The notes: generated from the letters alone by a model not told the origin. DNA of 64,000 nt from Sphingopyxis sp. FD7 (GCF_003609835.1 NZ_AP017898.1:620001-684000), one strand, 5' to 3'. Numbered from the stretch's first letter, positions 27,839-36,867 are shown. Made by a program: numbers and translations.

Positions 27839-28342
27839 TGGCGATGCGTCTGCCTTGGGGTGTGGGGCTCCCATCGAATCATTTCAAAGGTCAGGAAAGG
27901 TCAGCCTTGTGCGGCGGCCGGTTTGTCGCGCGCGGCGGACATGTGCGCCCGGCTCCTGCCCGCATCGATAAGTCGGGCAGCGACGGCCTTTATCCACATA
28001 TATAAAGAGCTGAGACGAAAGCTGGCACAGCCGGGCCATGTAGGACAGCGTTTTTTTCTGGGGGGTGGATGTCCACTTTGCGGTGGTGAGCGGACATTGA
28101 TGGTCCTCCCCCGCAGGGGGAAGGGGGATCACCCGCAGGGTGGTGGAGGGGTACGGGAGGTCATACGCAGCGCTCGACACCGCGTACCCCTCCACCACCT
28201 TCGGTGGTCCCCCTCCCCGTTTCGGGGAGGAGCGCCGCGTCCACAACCGGGCGTCAGCCGCCATCCCGTTTCGGCTTCGTTTGACAAGCCCCCCGATCGA
28301 ATCGCCACCCCATTTTAACGCTTCGCTGCTAATCTCTCGCCG
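27839..28342. other. 504-base intergenic region after the amidotransferase
   Basis: No gene can be supported; the open frames here have repeat-derived, low-complexity translations. The right half is taken up by a large compound inverted repeat (28104-28231). The left half (27839-28090) shows nothing recognisable apart from a T7 run near 28050. It probably holds the terminator of the exosortase operon and the promoter of the downstream GNAT gene. Confidence 0.6.
28104..28231. repeat. Compound inverted repeat with about 50-base arms
   Basis: The left arm (28104-28154) reads tcctcccccgcaggggg, aagggggatcacccgcaggg, then tggtggaggggtacg. The right arm (28183-28231) is its reverse complement with few changes: cgtacccctccaccacc, ttcggtggtccccctcccc, then gtttcggggagga. 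Each arm also folds into two small hairpins. The 28-base centre has no feature. Confidence 0.8.
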
Positions 28343-29527
28343 ATGACGGTCCATCCTGCCTTTCCGGTCAGCAGCATCGACGCCGCGCCGCTGATGGTGC
28401 GCGTGGTCGATCCGCTGGCGCTGTCGGAGGAGCTGGCGGCGGCGTGGGACGGGCTGGCGGGCGAGGCGAGCGAGCCCAACCCCTTCGCCGAGCGCTGGTG
28501 CCTGCAATCGGCGCTGCACCTGCTCGATCCCGAGCGGAAGGCGCGGCTGGTGATGGTGCAGGGTGGCGCCGATGGGCCGCTGATCGGCATCATTCCGCTC
28601 GCACCGGCGGTGCGATACGGCCGATTGCCGCTGCACCATGCAACGGAATGGATGCACCCCAATCATTTTCACGGCGCGCCGCTGGTGCGCGCCGGTTTCG
28701 AAGCCCTGTTCTGGTCGATCCTGCTCGGCTGGTGCGATGCAGCCCCCTGGGCGCGCACGCTGCTCCACGTGCCGCGCTTGACCGAGCATGGGCCGCTCCA
28801 CCGCGCACTGATCGACGTCGCGCGGCAGCGCGGCGGCGAGGCTGTGGCCGTCCACCGCGAGGAGCGCGCGCTGCTCGAAAGCGACCTGTCGCCCGCCGCT
28901 TATTGGGAGGCCGCGGTGCGCGCGAAGAAGCGCAAGGAACTCAGGCGGCAGGCGAACCGGCTGGCCGAACAGGGCCCGGTTGCATTTCGCCGCTGGCGGG
29001 CGGGCGATCCGGCGGGGCCGTGGATCGACGCCTTTCTCGCGCTGGAGGCGCGCGGCTGGAAGGGGCGCGCGGGGTCGGCGCTGGCGAGCCAGGGCGATAC
29101 CGAAGCCTGGTTTCGCGCCATCGTGCCTGCCGCGGCGGCGGCGGGGCGGCTCGACATGCGCGCGCTCGATCTGGATGGGCGGCCGCTCGCGATGCTCGTC
29201 AACTTCCTGTGTCCGCCCGGCGGCTTTTCCTTCAAGACGGCGTTCGATGAGGATCATGCGCGCTTTTCGCCCGGCGTGCTGCTGCAACAGGCGAACCTCG
29301 ACCTGCTCGGCGACCCGCGCATTATGTGGGTCGACAGCTGCGCCGCGCCCGGTCATCCGATGATCGACAGCGTCTGGCGCGAACGCCGCGCGCTCGTCTG
29401 GATCAATGTTCCGCTATCGGGTGCAGCCGACCGCTGGCGCTTTACATGGCTGACGCGCGCCGAGCGGGCGTGGCGGCGCTGGAAGGGTGCGCCTGCGCAA
29501 TCCGATGAGGTAGAAAGCCCGACATGA
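28343..29527 (+). CDS. GNAT-like acyltransferase (BioF2/CelD type)
   Basis: A 394-residue protein with the double-GNAT architecture of BioF2-like/CelD acyltransferases: LIGIIPLAPAVRYG in the first half, KKRKELRRQANRL in the centre (a basic helix typical of the family), then LDGRPLAMLVNFLCPPGGFSFK and MWVDSCAAPGHPM. It shares its class with the FemAB-like proteins of the exosortase locus and may be an accessory glycan-modifying enzyme. Its stop overlaps the start of the cupin-like gene (ATGA), so the two formed one transcription unit before the IS insertion. Confidence 0.8.
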   Translation: MTVHPAFPVSSIDAAPLMVRVVDPLALSEELAAAWDGLAGEASEPNPFAERWCLQSALHLLDPERKARLVMVQGGADGPLIGIIPLAPAVRYGRLPLHHATEWMHPNHFHGAPLVRAGFEALFWSILLGWCDAAPWARTLLHVPRLTEHGPLHRALIDVARQRGGEAVAVHREERALLESDLSPAAYWEAAVRAKKRKELRRQANRLAEQGPVAFRRWRAGDPAGPWIDAFLALEARGWKGRAGSALASQGDTEAWFRAIVPAAAAAGRLDMRALDLDGRPLAMLVNFLCPPGGFSFKTAFDEDHARFSPGVLLQQANLDLLGDPRIMWVDSCAAPGHPMIDSVWRERRALVWINVPLSGAADRWRFTWLTRAERAWRRWKGAPAQSDEVESPT

Positions 29528-29787
29528 GTGTGCATCAGACGATCGACCGCCCCGTCTTTCCCACCGAAACGCTGGCGCGCATGGCCGAGCTTTACCCGGC
29601 TGAGGCAGGGCTGCTCCACCATCATCTGCCCGACCATCCCTTGCTGTCGATCGAGGCGCTGGCGCGGCTGGGCGAAAGCTTGCCGGCAAGCGCGGTCGAA
29701 TATAATCCCGGCGACCTGCCCGTCGGCATCCGGCCCGAGGATATTCCGGCGAACGGCCTGTCGATCGGTCATGACGTGACCCCCTGA
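29524..29787 (+). pseudogene. Cupin-like (JmjC-type) protein, 5' fragment cut by IS3 element
   Basis: The first 84 codons of a cupin-like oxygenase family gene; the last four codons and the stop (VTP, TGA) come from the target duplication and the insertion sequence. The fragment has SIEALARLGESLPASAVEYN and LPVGIRPEDIPANGLSI. Removing 29778-31034 plus one ACGT duplicate joins it in frame to the segment at 31039-31663 and gives a 292-residue protein. The start overlaps the GNAT gene stop. Confidence 0.85.
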
Positions 29788-29836
29788 TTTTCCTCCAACA
29801 GTGATTAGAGTCCGGTCTTGAAGGAAGGACGGACAG

Positions 29837-30103
29837 ATGAAGCGTTTGAGGTTTTCGGAAGAGCAGATCATCGGGGTGTTGAAGGAAGCGGAGGCGGGCG
29901 CGAAGACCGGCGAGCTGGCGCGGCGACACGGGGTGTCGGAAGCAACGATCTACAACTGGAAGGCCAAGTATGGCGGCCTTGAGGTGTCGGAGGCGAAGCG
30001 GCTACGCTCGCTCGAGGACGAGAACGCGAAGCTGAAGCGGTTGCTTGCGGACTCGATGCTGGACAATGCGGCGCTGAAGGATCTTCTCACAAAAAAATGG
30101 TGA
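29837..30103 (+). CDS. IS3-family transposase OrfA
   Basis: An 88-residue DNA-binding subunit with a helix-turn-helix ([16 protein letters not shown] to [17 protein letters not shown]) and a leucine zipper-like C-terminus ([17 protein letters not shown]). Its last codons cross an A7 run (30091-30097), where a -1 shift would fuse it to OrfB and produce the full transposase. A GGAAGGA site precedes the ATG. Confidence 0.95.
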   Translation: MKRLRFSEEQIIGVLKEAEAGAKTGELARRHGVSEATIYNWKAKYGGLEVSEAKRLRSLEDENAKLKRLLADSMLDNAALKDLLTKKW

Positions 30104-31008
30104 CGCCCGCCGTTCAGCGGGAAGCGGTCGCCCATCTCCAGGCTTGCCATGGGATGAGCGAGCGGCGGGCGTGCCGTGTCACAGGCGCCGATCGGAAGAG
30201 CATGCGCTACCGGTCGCAGCGTGGCGACGATGCCGAGGTTCGGGAGAAGCTGCGCGAGTTGGCGCAGCAGCGTCGCCGGTTCGGTTATCGGCGCCTGCAT
30301 ATCCTGCTGCGCCGGGAGGGCGTGATGATCAACAGGAAGAAGACCCAGCGCCTGTATCGAGAGGAGGGGCTGATGGTCCGACGAAGACGCAACCGGCGCC
30401 GGGCGATCGGTGCGCGGGCGCCCGCACCGGTGCTCGCGCTGCCGAACCAGCGGTGGAGCCTCGACTTTGTGCATGATCAGATGGCGTCAGGTCGGCGGTT
30501 CCGGGTGCTCAACATCGTGGACGATGTCACGCGGGAGTGCCTGCGCGCGGTGCCCGACACGTCGATCTCCGGGCGCCGGGTCGTGCGCGAGCTCAGCGAT
30601 CTGATCGAGGAGCGCGGCAGACCGGGGATGATCGTCAGCGACAATGGGACCGAGCTGACATCGAACGCGGTGCTCGCATGGTGCGGTGAGGTCGGGGTCG
30701 AGTGGCATTATATCGCGCCGGGCAAGCCGATGCAGAACGGCTATGTCGAGAGCTTCAATGGCCGGATGCGCGATGAGCTTCTGAACGAGACGCTGTTCCT
30801 CGACCTCGATCATGCCCGCACAGTGATCGCGGCCTGGGCCGAAGATTACAACCAGGCGCGGCCACACTCGGCCCTTGGATATGAGACACCGGCGGCGTTC
30901 GCCGCCGAACTGCATAAGCAATGGCCTGTGCAGCTACGCCCTTCGGGCTCCGCTGCACAGGCCATTGCTTACACTGCGCTCATGCGCAACAAAGCTGCTG
31001 GGCTCTAA
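30097..31008 (+). CDS. IS3-family transposase OrfB (DDE integrase)
   Basis: A 303-residue catalytic subunit with an N-terminal HTH_21-like part (residues 1-95, including [16 protein letters not shown]) and an rve integrase core. The DDE triad is intact: Asp123 (WSLDFVHD), Asp182 (VSDNGTE) and Glu218 ([13 protein letters not shown]). The ATG overlaps OrfA by seven bases within the A7 slip site, as in IS3-family elements that use -1 frameshifting. Confidence 0.95.
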   Translation: MVTPAVQREAVAHLQACHGMSERRACRVTGADRKSMRYRSQRGDDAEVREKLRELAQQRRRFGYRRLHILLRREGVMINRKKTQRLYREEGLMVRRRRNRRRAIGARAPAPVLALPNQRWSLDFVHDQMASGRRFRVLNIVDDVTRECLRAVPDTSISGRRVVRELSDLIEERGRPGMIVSDNGTELTSNAVLAWCGEVGVEWHYIAPGKPMQNGYVESFNGRMRDELLNETLFLDLDHARTVIAAWAEDYNQARPHSALGYETPAAFAAELHKQWPVQLRPSGSAAQAIAYTALMRNKAAGL

Positions 31009-31034
31009 TCCCCGCTGGTGGAAACCAGGGGGTC

Positions 31035-31663
31035 ACGTCAGTCAGACGATCCGCACGATCGACACCAACGGCAGCTGGGCGGTGCTCAAGAATATCGAGA
31101 CGATCCCCGAATATCGCGTGCTTCTGATGGACCTGCTGGGCGAACTGAAGCCCGTTGTCGAGCCGCGCACGGGGGCGATGCTGACGCCGCAGGGTTTCAT
31201 CTTCATTTCGTCGCCGCGGTCGATCACGCCGTTCCACTTCGACCCCGAACATAATATCCTGCTCCAGCTTCGCGGCACGAAGGTGATGAACGTCTGGCCC
31301 GCGGGCGACGAACGCTTTGCGCACCGTATCGAACATGAACGCTATCATATCGGCGGCCACCGCAACCTGCCGTGGGACGAGGCGTTTCGCGGCGGCGAGC
31401 AGCAGGTGCCGCTCGGCCCCGGCGACGCCGTCCTCATGCCCGTGATGGCGCCGCATTTTGTTGCCAATGGCGATGCGCCGTCGATCTCGCTGTCGATCAC
31501 CTGGCGCAGCGAATGGAGCTATCGCGAGGCCGAGGCGCACGCCGCCAACGCGCTGCTGCGCCGCATCGGCCTCGACCCCGCGATGCCGCCGCGTTGGCCG
31601 AGCTATGCCTGGGCGAAAACGGTGGGCTGGCGGATCGCAAGGAAGCTTCGGCTGGTTTCGTGA
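31035..31663 (+). pseudogene. Cupin-like (JmjC-type) protein, 3' fragment after IS3 element
   Basis: The remaining 208 codons of the interrupted gene, beginning after the ACGT duplicate. The metal-binding cupin core is visible: PFHFDPEHNILLQ gives a HxD pair, with later candidates in HYHIGGHRNLPW and MAPHFVANGD. Such proteins are Fe(II)/2-oxoglutarate hydroxylase-like. The fragment has no ribosome binding site of its own, so it is probably silent. An upstream extension of the frame into the IS is not part of the gene. Confidence 0.85.
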
Positions 31664-31665
31664 TA

Positions 31666-31816
31666 TTTTGGTTCACGCGGAGACGCGGAGAGATTGTGCC
31701 GGCCGCGAAGCGGCTTTTCTCTTCAATGTTGCGATACGGCGCACCGCAGATGGAGAAAGGGGCCTGTCGGCCCGGACCAATTCCTCCGCGCCTCCGCGTC
31801 TCCGCGTGAACCAAAA
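31666..31816. repeat. Inverted-repeat element, GGTTCACGCGGAGACGCGGAG family, empty copy 1
   Basis: Arms ttttggttcacgcggag-acgcggag and ctccgcgtctccgcg-tgaaccaaaa pair perfectly for about 25 bases. The 95-base centre holds two small hairpins (gccgcgaagcggc and ggcctgtcggcc) and no ORF. The same arms flank the GxxExxY gene at 55344-55789 and another empty copy at 51664-51806. Confidence 0.85.
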
Positions 31817-31932
31817 AGCCGCGTCCGTGGTCTTTCAAGCCACGCGAACGGCGCGCATGACAGATTGCTTTCAATTGGCGCCGATTGCGGTTATGGGCGC
31901 GCATCCCGATATTTCGAGCCCATAGAGGATAG

Positions 31933-32151
31933 ATGGCGAAAGAAGAACTTCTGGAAATGCGCGGCCAGGTGGTCGAACTGCTGCCCAACGCGATGTTTCG
32001 CGTCAAACTGGAAAACGACCACGAGATTCTGGGCCACACGGCGGGCAAGATGCGCAAGAACCGCATCCGTGTGCTCGTCGGCGACGAAGTGCTCGTCGAA
32101 CTCACCCCCTATGACCTGACCAAGGGTCGGATCACCTATCGCTTCAAGTGA
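31933..32151 (+). CDS. infA: Translation initiation factor IF-1
   Basis: A 72-residue S1/OB-fold protein that binds the ribosomal A site during initiation. The sequence [19 protein letters not shown] through [16 protein letters not shown] and [11 protein letters not shown] is the canonical length and pattern. It is followed directly by maf, rng-like and yacG in the order common in sphingomonads, with overlapping or near-overlapping stops and starts. Confidence 0.97.
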   Translation: MAKEELLEMRGQVVELLPNAMFRVKLENDHEILGHTAGKMRKNRIRVLVGDEVLVELTPYDLTKGRITYRFK

Positions 32152-32165
32152 GCGGGGCGGCGACC

Positions 32166-32738
32166 ATGCCCGCCCTCGTGCTTGCCTCGACCTCGCCGCG
32201 GCGGCGCGAATTGCTCGCGCGGATCGGCATCGTGCCCGCGCGTATTGCGGCCCCCGAAGCCGACGAGACGCCGCTGAAGGGCGAACGGCCGCAGGACTAT
32301 GTCGTCCGGCTTGCGCGCGCCAAGGCGCTGGCGGTGGAGCGGGCGCCGGATGAGGTCGTGCTTGCGGGCGACACCACCGTTGCGGTCGGGCGCCGTATCC
32401 TGGAAAAACCGGCCGACGAGGCCGATTGGCGGCGGATGCTCGACCTGCTGTCGGGCCGTCGTCATCGCGTCTGGTCGGGGGTGTGCGTCGTCGGCACCGA
32501 TGGCAGACCGCGCGTGCGCGCGGTCGATACGATCGTCGCCTTCAAGCCGCTGTCGACCGCCGAGATCGATGCCTATGTCGCATCGGGCGAAGGCATGGGC
32601 AAGGCGGGCGGCTATGCGATCCAGGGCCGCGCCGAGGCCTTTGTCCGCTTCCTGTCGGGCAGCCACTCCAACGTCGTCGGCCTGCCGCTGTTCGAGACGC
32701 GCAGCCTGCTCACCAGCGCGGGAATCCCGCTTGGCTGA
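32166..32738 (+). CDS. maf: Maf-family nucleoside triphosphate pyrophosphatase
   Basis: A 190-residue Maf/YhdE-like enzyme that hydrolyses non-canonical or modified NTPs (dTTP/UTP type). Landmarks are LVLASTSPRRRELL at the N-terminus, EADETP, VLAGDTTV with the catalytic Asp, and GKAGGYAIQGRAEAF, then SGSHSNVVGLPL. The ATG at 32166 has a GGGGCGG site; a GTG at 32148 would overlap the infA stop (GTGA) but lacks a binding site. Confidence 0.93.
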   Translation: MPALVLASTSPRRRELLARIGIVPARIAAPEADETPLKGERPQDYVVRLARAKALAVERAPDEVVLAGDTTVAVGRRILEKPADEADWRRMLDLLSGRRHRVWSGVCVVGTDGRPRVRAVDTIVAFKPLSTAEIDAYVASGEGMGKAGGYAIQGRAEAFVRFLSGSHSNVVGLPLFETRSLLTSAGIPLG

Positions 32739-33723
32739 GTGGCTTTACGAGGCGGGGATCGGCGAGGCGCGCGCGGCGCTGGTCGTCGATGGCGCGATCG
32801 TCGAGGCGCGCATCGAGCGCGAGGAGGAAGGGCCGCGCGTCGGTGCCGTCGTCGCCGCGAAGCTGGTTGAGGCGGGGCGCGGCGGCAAGGGCGCGCTGGT
32901 CGCGCTCGATTGGCCCGGCGAGCCACTGGCGACGCTCGGCGGCCTGCCGCCCGGCATCTCGACCGGCGCGCGCCTTGTCGTCGAAATCACCCGCATGGCG
33001 CTTTGCGAGCGCGGCCGCGACAAGCCTGCGCGCGCGCGGATGGCCGAGGCGGGCGCGCCGCTTGGCGACGGACCCGATCTCGCCGCGCGGATTGCCGCGA
33101 GCGGCGTACCGGTAGCGGTGCTGCATCCGACGGGCGCCGACCGGCTCGAAGAAGCCGGCTGGGGGGAGGTGATCGACAATGTGCGCACCGGTCACTGGCT
33201 CTTTCCGGGCGGCGCGCTGTGGGTCGACGCGACCCCGGCGATGGTGCTGATCGACGTCGATGGCGAGGGTGACGGGTTGGCGCTCGCCAAGGCGGGCGCC
33301 GCCGCGGCGGCGGCCGTCATCCGCTGCTGCGATATCGGCGGGTCGATCGGCATCGACTTTCCTTCGCTACCCGATCGCGCGGGGCGGCAGGCGGTCGACG
33401 CTGCGATCGACGCAGCGCTGCTGCCGCCCTTTGAGCGCACCGCGGTCAACGGTTTCGGCTTCATGCAGATCGTCCGGCGCCGCAAGCGCCCGTCGCTGAT
33501 CGAACAGGTGCGGCTCGACCCCGTGCGGACCGACGCCGCGCTGCTGCTGCGGAAGGCGGAACGTGCGGTCGGGGCGGGCGTCTTGACGCTGACCGCGCGG
33601 CAAGCGGTGATCGACCATATTGCAGCGCGTCCGCACTGGACCGCGATGTTGCAGGAACGCAGGGGGCGTCCGGTCCGGCTGGTCGCCGATGCCGCTGCCC
33701 AGGGAGCAGGCCATGCCCAGTAA
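32731..33723 (+). CDS. Ribonuclease E/G family protein
   Basis: A 330-residue RNase E/G-type protein, shorter than classical RNase G (about 490). It starts from a TTG inside the maf stop region (LAEWLYEAGIG, matching the MAEWL starts of relatives). The catalytic metal region is recognisable as ALWVDATPAMVLIDVDGEGD, and IGGSIGIDFPSLPDRAGR and GFGFMQIVRRRKRPSL match the family's GGIIVIDFIDM and GLVEMTRKR blocks. No S1 domain is evident and the zinc-link region is missing, so it is a compact variant. It would act in RNA processing. Confidence 0.88.
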   Translation: MAEWLYEAGIGEARAALVVDGAIVEARIEREEEGPRVGAVVAAKLVEAGRGGKGALVALDWPGEPLATLGGLPPGISTGARLVVEITRMALCERGRDKPARARMAEAGAPLGDGPDLAARIAASGVPVAVLHPTGADRLEEAGWGEVIDNVRTGHWLFPGGALWVDATPAMVLIDVDGEGDGLALAKAGAAAAAAVIRCCDIGGSIGIDFPSLPDRAGRQAVDAAIDAALLPPFERTAVNGFGFMQIVRRRKRPSLIEQVRLDPVRTDAALLLRKAERAVGAGVLTLTARQAVIDHIAARPHWTAMLQERRGRPVRLVADAAAQGAGHAQ

Positions 33724-33895
33724 GAATCCGCGTTGCCCGCTGTGCGGCAAACCGCGCGATCCCGATTTCAAACCCTTTTGCAGCCGCGGTTGCCGCGATC
33801 GCGACCTGCTCAACTGGTTCGGCGAGGATTATCGCGTGCCGACGACGCAGGCGCCCGACGGCACCGCCGATGACGACCGTTTCGACGAAGGATAA
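33713..33895 (+). CDS. yacG: DNA gyrase inhibitor YacG (zinc-binding)
   Basis: A 60-residue zinc protein with four Cys ligands: Cys8 and Cys11 (CPLC) and Cys23 and Cys27 (FCSRGCR). It is followed by the DLLNWFGEDYRVP signature. In E. coli YacG binds GyrB and inhibits gyrase. The ATG lies eleven bases before the RNase stop, so the two genes overlap. The C-terminus is acidic and short, as usual. Confidence 0.95.
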   Translation: MPSKNPRCPLCGKPRDPDFKPFCSRGCRDRDLLNWFGEDYRVPTTQAPDGTADDDRFDEG

Positions 33896-33980
33896 TTCGC
33901 CAACAAAGATGCTGGACAGGAGGCAAAGCCCTGCCTATAGCCGCCGCTCGCCAGCGCGGCCGACCGGCCGCAAGCGCTTC

Positions 33981-34056
33981 GCCTGGGTAGCTCAGTTGGT
34001 AGAGCATGCGACTGAAAATCGCAGTGTCGGCGGTTCGATCCCGTCCCCAGGCACCA
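33981..34056 (+). tRNA. tRNA-Phe (GAA)
   Basis: The cloverleaf is complete. The acceptor gcctggg pairs with cccaggc; the D arm is gctc...gagc; the anticodon stem tgcga/tcgca holds the loop ctgaaaa (anticodon GAA); the T arm is ggcgg-ttcgatc-ccgtc. The 3' CCA is encoded. It lies downstream of yacG on the same strand. Confidence 0.97.
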
Positions 34057-34278
34057 CCCTCCCTGTATCGAAAACATGTTCCGTCGGCGACCGACAGGTG
34101 ACGCGATCCGTAACGTAAACTGTTGCTTTTCTGTCACTAATTGGAAGAAAAGCCGAGGGGCTGGACGCGCGCGCGTTGACGCGAAGCCGGGGTGCGCTAG
34201 ACCGGGCGTCGACCGCCGGGCATCTCCCGACAAGCCTTTGGCTGCGCCGCGGCGGTTCTGGAGAGAGAGACCCGAACC

Positions 34279-36867
34279 ATGACTTTGCGCAACATTCTGT
34301 TGGGCGCCACAATGCTGTGCGCCGCGACCTCCCCCGCCTTCGCTTTTGCTCAGGATACCGTCCCGGCGACGCCCGCCGCAACCGACGCCGACGCGGAGGC
34401 ATATGACGACAGCGAATATGGCAACGACATCATCGTCACCGCCACCGGCCGCGCGCAACGTTCGCAGGATATTCCGATCGCGGTCAATGTGGTCGGCGGC
34501 GAGCAGCTTGAAAATGCCGGCATCAGCGATATTCGCGGGCTTCGCCAGATCGCGCCCAGCTTCCAGACGACGACCGGTCAGTCGACGGCCACCGGCGTCG
34601 TGCTGCGCATCCGCGGCATCGGCACCGCGGGCGACAACCCCGGCTTTGAACCGTCGGTGGGCGTCTTTGTCGACGGCGTTTTCCGCGCGCGCGCGGGCCT
34701 TGCCCTTGCCGACCTGCCGCCGATCGACCGCGTCGAGGTGCTGCGCGGGCCGCAGGGAACGCTGTTCGGCCGTAACACCTCGGCGGGCGCGCTCAATATC
34801 GTGACGCAGAAGCCGAGCTTCAATCTCGGCGGCTATGCCGAGGCGAGCTATGGCAATCTGGACGAGATCGAGCTGAAGGCCGGCGTCACCGGGCCGGTGT
34901 CGGAAACGCTCGCGGTGCGGCTCGACGGCGGTTATCACAAGCGCGACGGCTATATCAAAGACGTCAACAGCGACCGCCGTTTCAACGATCTCGACCGCTG
35001 GTCGGTGCGCGGACAGGCCTTGTTTGAAAAGGACGATGTCTCGTTCCGCCTGATCGCCGATTATGCCCGGACCGACGAGCAATGCTGCGGCGCGCTCAAC
35101 ACCAATTCGGGCTTTGCGCAGCCGGGTACGCCGGCCTTTGCCGCGAGCGCGGTCATCCAGGGGCTCGCCGCCGCCAACGGCCTGACGGGCATCGTGACGC
35201 CCTTCAATCCCAAGGATCGCGAAGTCGCCTATTCGCCCGCTCGCGACCTCACCGAAAAGATGCGCGAATGGGGCGTGTCGGGCCAGTTCGACTGGGATCT
35301 GGGCGGCGTCGAGCTGACCTCGATCACCGCATGGCGCGACTGGAAAGCGACGCGCGGCATGGACGTCGACTTCTCCGGCATCGACCGCGCCTATCGCGAG
35401 AATATGCCGATCGGGATGCGCGATTTCACGCAGGAAATCCGCCTGAAGGGCACGGCGTTCGACGATCATGTCGACTGGCTGATCGGCGGCTTCTATCTCA
35501 ACGAAAAGCTGAATTATACCGAACGCACCCGCTTTGGCACGCAGGGCGCGCAATATGTCGATGCCTTCATCAATGCGCTGACCGATTCGGCGGTGCCCGG
35601 ACCGACGGGCTTTCAGATTTTCCAGTCGATCCCCAACGCGCCGCTCGTCGGTCAGGTGCTGCTGGCGTCGAACCCGCAGCTCGCGGCGGCGGCGGCGCAG
35701 GCGGGCGTGCTCGACACCTTCCTGACCCCGCTTCCCGGACCGCAGGCGGGGCAGGGGCAGATCGGCGATCGTTATCGGGTCGACACCGAAGCCTTTGCGC
35801 TCTTCACGCACAATATCATCGACTTCAACGACAATGTCTCGCTGACCCTTGGTCTGCGCTACAATCATGAATCGAAGAAGCTGAACGCCGATCTTCAGTC
35901 GAACCTGCCGGGCTGCGCGACCTTGCAGAGCACGCGCTACGGCCTCTATCGCCAGGCGTTGCAGGGCCTGCCGTCGGGGCTGGGCAACGCGATCTTCAAC
36001 CTCGTCTGCAACCCGGTGGTCAACCCCGAGTTCAACGGCGTCTATCGCGACAAGCGCAGCGAAAGCAAGCTGACGGGCACCGCGAAGCTGTCGGTCAAGC
36101 TCGACGAGCGCGTGATGGTCTATGGCGGCTATGATCGCGGTTATAAATCGGGCGGCTACAACCTCGACCGCGGGTCGTTCGACACCGCCTTCCTCGGCGG
36201 CAACGGCGCGCAGGCGTCGGACCTCGAGTTCGGGAACGAGGATGTCGATTCGTTCGAGTTCGGCGTGAAGACCGATTTCAGCACGGCGTTCCAGTTCAAC
36301 GCCAACGCCTTTTACACCGAACTCAAGGGCTATCAGAATCTGGCGTTCGAGGGGAACAACTTCGTCGTCCAGAACTTCGACAAAGTGGTGGCGAAGGGCC
36401 TCGAGCTGGAATCGGTCATCCGCCCGGCGTCCAGGCTGAACATCGTGCTCGGCTATTCCTATGTCGATACCGAGGTGAAGGATCCGGTCGCCGGGCCGGA
36501 CAACGGCCTGCCGCTCACCAACTCGCCCAAGCATGTCGTCACGGGCGCGGTCACCTGGACCCCGCAGATCAGCAGCAATGTCGGCGGCCTCGTGCATCTC
36601 GACTGGCGCATGAACAGCGACGCGAACACGATCAACGATCCGGTCGCGGTGCCGTTCACCACCAATGACGGCTATACGATCGTCAATGCGCGCGCGGGGC
36701 TGAACTTTGGGCCCGACCAGAATTATGCGGTCGAGTTCTACGTCGAGAATCTGTTCAACAAATACTATAACATCACGGCGTTCCCGATCCCCGAACAAAG
36801 CGCGAGCTTCGCCGTCTATCCGGCGCCGCCGCGCCTCTATGGGGTGAAGCTGCGCGCCAGGTTCTGA
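34279..36867 (+). CDS. TonB-dependent outer-membrane receptor
   Basis: An 862-residue receptor with a signal peptide (to AFAFAQ, about residue 25) and a plug domain (about 50-170) containing DIIVTATGRAQ, RIRGIGTAGDNPG and VEVLRGPQGTLFGRNTSAGA. A 22-strand barrel follows, with TEKMREWGVSGQFDW and YGGYDRGYKSGGYNL, ending in KLRARF (terminal Phe). It belongs to the large sphingomonad receptor family with unknown ligands (plant glycosides, aromatic or siderophore substrates). A terminator hairpin follows. It is convergent with the second receptor. Confidence 0.93.
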   Translation: MTLRNILLGATMLCAATSPAFAFAQDTVPATPAATDADAEAYDDSEYGNDIIVTATGRAQRSQDIPIAVNVVGGEQLENAGISDIRGLRQIAPSFQTTTGQSTATGVVLRIRGIGTAGDNPGFEPSVGVFVDGVFRARAGLALADLPPIDRVEVLRGPQGTLFGRNTSAGALNIVTQKPSFNLGGYAEASYGNLDEIELKAGVTGPVSETLAVRLDGGYHKRDGYIKDVNSDRRFNDLDRWSVRGQALFEKDDVSFRLIADYARTDEQCCGALNTNSGFAQPGTPAFAASAVIQGLAAANGLTGIVTPFNPKDREVAYSPARDLTEKMREWGVSGQFDWDLGGVELTSITAWRDWKATRGMDVDFSGIDRAYRENMPIGMRDFTQEIRLKGTAFDDHVDWLIGGFYLNEKLNYTERTRFGTQGAQYVDAFINALTDSAVPGPTGFQIFQSIPNAPLVGQVLLASNPQLAAAAAQAGVLDTFLTPLPGPQAGQGQIGDRYRVDTEAFALFTHNIIDFNDNVSLTLGLRYNHESKKLNADLQSNLPGCATLQSTRYGLYRQALQGLPSGLGNAIFNLVCNPVVNPEFNGVYRDKRSESKLTGTAKLSVKLDERVMVYGGYDRGYKSGGYNLDRGSFDTAFLGGNGAQASDLEFGNEDVDSFEFGVKTDFSTAFQFNANAFYTELKGYQNLAFEGNNFVVQNFDKVVAKGLELESVIRPASRLNIVLGYSYVDTEVKDPVAGPDNGLPLTNSPKHVVTGAVTWTPQISSNVGGLVHLDWRMNSDANTINDPVAVPFTTNDGYTIVNARAGLNFGPDQNYAVEFYVENLFNKYYNITAFPIPEQSASFAVYPAPPRLYGVKLRARF

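Larger units (their letters stand above)
29778..31034 (+). mobile_element. Complete IS3-family insertion sequence (IS407-like group)
   Basis: A 1257-base element with imperfect terminal inverted repeats (left GACCCCCTGATTTTCCTCCA; right, reverse complement, GACCCCCTGGTTTCCACCAG). It is bounded by a four-base direct duplication ACGT (29774-29777 and 31035-31038). It carries orfA and orfB with a frameshift site, both intact, so it may be active. If the ends are drawn as TGACCC...GGGTCA the duplication is not direct, so the ACGT reading is preferred; it also restores the host reading frame. Confidence 0.9.

Noticed and set aside
27860-28318. A 152-codon frame in the gap after the amidotransferase
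   Set aside because: Its sequence passes through the inverted-repeat arms and has no recognisable domain or good ribosome binding site.
31664-31932. Possible short coding frames inside the inverted-repeat copy before infA
   Set aside because: The frames are made of the repeat arms themselves (Arg/Ser/Pro-rich) and differ in frame from the GxxExxY gene; no remnant of that gene is seen.
34057-34278. Possible integration site beside tRNA-Phe
   Set aside because: No integrase, no repeated 3' tRNA fragment and no change of gene type next to the tRNA; the neighbours look like ordinary chromosomal genes.
33829-36798. A 989-codon minus-strand frame opposite the first TonB receptor, crossing the tRNA
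   Set aside because: It covers a clear receptor gene and a tRNA on the other strand, and its composition is that of an antisense shadow.
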